This document shows positions 5,747 through 7,565 of a stretch of DNA of 7,565 nt, piece by piece; within the stretch, counting starts at the first letter, position 1, and each line of letters opens with the position of its first letter. A program made the position numbers and the translations under genes. The notes under the pieces were generated by a model that made no database searches, was not told the origin of the DNA, and saw nothing but the letters and a program-made list of their open reading frames with translations. The stretch is from Halieaceae bacterium. GTDB taxonomy: Bacteria; Pseudomonadota; Gammaproteobacteria; Pseudomonadales; Halieaceae. Location: the NCBI GenBank assembly GCA_009886815.1, contig QXYP01000003.1, positions 1 to 7,565 of the forward strand, given 5' to 3'.

Positions 5747-6330
5747 GCTCTGATCCTAAAAATTGCGGTTGAGCCAAAGAGGTTGGGAAGCCACTGCTTA
5801 AACAGAGCGGCTACAGGCCCCGACACGATATCCCGATCCATAATGGCGATATTAAGGTCTGAGCACAAAGCCTCAAAATCCTTAACCGTGCAGAAATGAA
5901 TATTGGGCGTGTTATACCAATGGTAGGGCAAATCTTTCGATACTGGCATCCGCCCATTTAGGCCAAGATGCAAGCGACACCGCCAGTGGCCGAAGTTAGG
6001 AAATGTGACAATGGCTTCGCGTCCAATTCGAACCATGTCCTGCAACACCTTATCGGGCCTGTGAAGGACCTGCAGAGCATGGGCTAGAATCACAATGTCA
6101 AAGCTACTCTCGGGAAAATTGCTCAGGCCCTGATCCATATCTTGTTGCAAGATATCAACCCCACGCTGCGTGGCGGCAATAAGGTTTTCCGGGTCAAGTT
6201 CGAGTCCCATGCCCTGCACGCGACGCGTTTCTTGCAGTCGATTCAGGAAGGCGCCATCACCACAGCCCAAATCTAATACGCGACTTCCCTCGGGTATCCA
6301 AGATTCAATTTGTGTGAGGTCGTAGCGCAT
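5737..6330 (-). CDS. metW: Methionine biosynthesis protein MetW
   Basis: Class I SAM-methyltransferase-fold protein that accompanies MetX in proteobacteria; its exact role is unsettled, with an auxiliary or activating role for MetX suggested. The 197-residue protein is the usual family length. It shows glycine-rich motif I VLDLGCGDG (18-26), the acidic motif II region GLELDPENL (42-50), DIVILAHALQVL (78-89), and the MetW-specific stretches FPNFGHWRCRLHL (110-122), LPYHWYNTPNIHFCT (134-148) and the DFEALC segment. The ATG shares one base with the metX TAA (TAATG), and AGGTGG upstream acts as a ribosome binding site, so the pair are translationally coupled. Confidence 0.96.
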   Translation of the reverse strand: MRYDLTQIESWIPEGSRVLDLGCGDGAFLNRLQETRRVQGMGLELDPENLIAATQRGVDILQQDMDQGLSNFPESSFDIVILAHALQVLHRPDKVLQDMVRIGREAIVTFPNFGHWRCRLHLGLNGRMPVSKDLPYHWYNTPNIHFCTVKDFEALCSDLNIAIMDRDIVSGPVAALFKQWLPNLFGSTAIFRIRACD

Positions 6331-7463
6331 TAGATCACCACCTGCTGCATCCAGGCGGTAAAAAGCCCTGTATAGCGGGGTTCGTCAAGTAAAAACGCAT
6401 CGTGCCCGGCGTCCGTTTCAATTTCAGCGTAGCTGACAGGCCGCCCTGAAGCGAGCAATGCATCGACCAACTCTCTGGAACGGGCCGGGGAGAAGCGCCA
6501 GTCACTGGAGAAAGCGGTGATGAGCATGCGGCAGGTTGTCGCCGCCATAGCGTCGCTGAGTGAGTCATCAAAATCGGCAGCGATATCAAAGCGGTCCAAG
6601 GCGCGCGTCATTAACAGGTAGGTATTGGCGTCGAAGCGCGTAGAAAACTGCTTACCTTGGTAGCGAAGATAGCTTTCTACTTGAAATACCATTTCTCCGG
6701 CGTTGATCGCGTCTGAGGGCATCTCCCGGGTATCTCGACCAAAGCGATCGCTCATGCCGTCTGCCGACATGTAAGTGAGGTGCCCTACCATCCGAGCCAG
6801 AGATAGGCCCCGGGTGGGCGTCACGGTTTCTTGCTGGTAATAGCCGGCTAGCCAATCTGGATCTGAAAGTATGGCCTGGCGGGCGATTTCGTTGAATGCA
6901 ATATTTTGGGCCGTGAGTTTGGGGGCTGCTGCGAGTGCGACACAGTTGCGCACGCGCTCCGGATAATGCACCGCCCAGTGAATGGCTTGCATGCCGCCCA
7001 GACTGCCGCCAACGACCACAGCCCAGCTGTCAATGCCCAACCTATCAGCCAGCAGGGCTTGCGTGGTGACCCAATCATTGACGCTGACCTGTGGGAAGTT
7101 AGGCCCCCAAGGCTGCTGAGTCTCAGGGTTCATTGTGTTGGGGCCCGAACTGCCGTCACAACCCCCAATATTGTTGAGTGACACCACAAAAAAACGGTTT
7201 GTATCAATCGCTTTTCCGGGGCCGACATGCAGGTCCCACCAACCCGGTTTTGGATCGGAGTGGTTGTAGCGACCAGCGGCGTGGTGATTACCGCTGAGCG
7301 CATGGCAAATTAATACGGCATTACTGCGCTGAGAATTTAACTGGCCGTAAGTCTCCGTGATGAGCTCAAAGCCCGCCAGCGTTTGTCCCGAGGCGAGGGC
7401 TAGATTTTCGGAGAAAACCTCTCGTATCGGTGTTACAAGGCCAACTTCTTCAGCGCCAGACAC
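6330..7463 (-). CDS. metX: Homoserine O-acyltransferase MetX (probably succinyl-CoA type)
   Basis: Alpha/beta-hydrolase-fold enzyme that acylates the homoserine hydroxyl, the committed step of methionine synthesis. The 377-residue product matches the Pseudomonas homologue along its length: [29 protein letters not shown], nucleophile elbow VGGSLGG with S154, [30 protein letters not shown], and catalytic D321 and H354. R323 in SDWRFSP corresponds to the arginine that, as I recall, marks succinyl-CoA-specific MetX (MetXS) rather than the acetyl-CoA type; this substrate call is inference. The start is GTG at 7463; the TAG of the preceding gene is in the same frame two codons earlier, which excludes a longer protein, and AGGA lies 9 nt upstream. 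No SAM riboswitch can sit directly before it, since yggT is 3 bp away. Confidence 0.96.
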   Translation of the reverse strand: MSGAEEVGLVTPIREVFSENLALASGQTLAGFELITETYGQLNSQRSNAVLICHALSGNHHAAGRYNHSDPKPGWWDLHVGPGKAIDTNRFFVVSLNNIGGCDGSSGPNTMNPETQQPWGPNFPQVSVNDWVTTQALLADRLGIDSWAVVVGGSLGGMQAIHWAVHYPERVRNCVALAAAPKLTAQNIAFNEIARQAILSDPDWLAGYYQQETVTPTRGLSLARMVGHLTYMSADGMSDRFGRDTREMPSDAINAGEMVFQVESYLRYQGKQFSTRFDANTYLLMTRALDRFDIAADFDDSLSDAMAATTCRMLITAFSSDWRFSPARSRELVDALLASGRPVSYAEIETDAGHDAFLLDEPRYTGLFTAWMQQVVI

Positions 7464-7466
7464 CTG

Positions 7467-7565
7467 CTAGATTCCTATCACCAGCTGCAGGGGAAGACCT
7501 GCTGCTGTGGCCATATGACCTAGGGCTATTTGAATGATATTGATCGCAATGAAAATAACGATGGG
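7467..7565 (-). CDS. yggT: C-terminal end of a YggT-family membrane protein (truncated by window edge)
   Basis: The minus-strand frame is open from the window edge to TAG at 7469-7467, giving 32 residues. They form a hydrophobic helix, PIVIFIAINIIQIALGH, followed by a short tail ending LVIGI. This resembles the last helix and tail of YggT proteins (in E. coli, SPMILVLLLYVINMG), and yggT is the known neighbour of metX/metW in Pseudomonas-type genomes. The stop is 3 bp before the metX GTG, so it belongs to the same operon. YggT proteins are small integral membrane proteins without a settled function. The assignment rests on a short tail plus context. Confidence 0.7.
   Translation of the reverse strand, partial: PIVIFIAINIIQIALGHMATAAGLPLQLVIGI

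Noticed and set aside
7464..7565. SAM riboswitch or methionine-responsive leader upstream of metX
   Set aside because: The upstream DNA is coding (yggT end) with only 3 bp between the genes; any such element would lie outside the window.
1..7565. Mobile elements, CRISPR arrays, tRNA/rRNA genes or a novel defence system
   Set aside because: Reading through both strands shows only compact core genes; there are no direct-repeat arrays, transposase motifs, tRNA-like cloverleaves or large unexplained gaps.

Overview
The window looks like chromosomal housekeeping DNA from a gammaproteobacterium. Gene density is very high, the base composition looks balanced, and every protein resembles its Pseudomonas-type homologue. 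The order ftsE-ftsX-rpoH ... trmB / hemW-rdgB-DUF4426-metW-metX-yggT is, from memory, the arrangement around ftsYEX-rpoH and metXW in Pseudomonas and related marine gammaproteobacteria. The presence of metX/metW rather than metA fits the same group. Species cannot be named from the sequence. No mobile element, CRISPR array, rRNA or tRNA was seen.

Left part, plus strand (1-3560). The window opens inside ftsE, which lacks its N-terminus and Walker A motif because of the window edge. ftsE overlaps ftsX by ATGA; together they encode the ABC-type divisome complex that controls septal peptidoglycan hydrolysis. A 94-bp gap (1475-1568) is the only substantial non-coding stretch. It carries a perfect CIRCE operator (the HrcA binding site) overlapping an extended -10 promoter, directly upstream of rpoH (heat-shock sigma-32). 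rpoH is followed after about 10 bp by a DUF423 membrane protein gene, which overlaps trmB (tRNA m7G46 methyltransferase) by ATGA, so the three probably form one transcription unit.

Right part, minus strand (3534-7565). Reading leftward from the right edge: the C-terminal end of a YggT-family membrane protein, metX, metW, a DUF4426 secreted protein, rdgB (ITP/XTP pyrophosphatase) and hemW (heme chaperone). Gaps are 4 bp or less, or the genes overlap, so this is one operon whose promoter lies outside the window. metX and metW serve homoserine acylation for methionine synthesis; rdgB sanitises nucleotide pools; hemW is a radical-SAM-fold heme chaperone. The two convergent units collide: the last 27 bp of trmB and hemW overlap tail to tail.

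The most noteworthy observation is the exact CIRCE element on rpoH. It implies that the HrcA repressor circuit sits above the sigma-32 circuit, joining two heat-shock systems often described as alternatives. A second is a small hairpin at the end of ftsE that would hide the ftsX ribosome binding site and enforce translational coupling.
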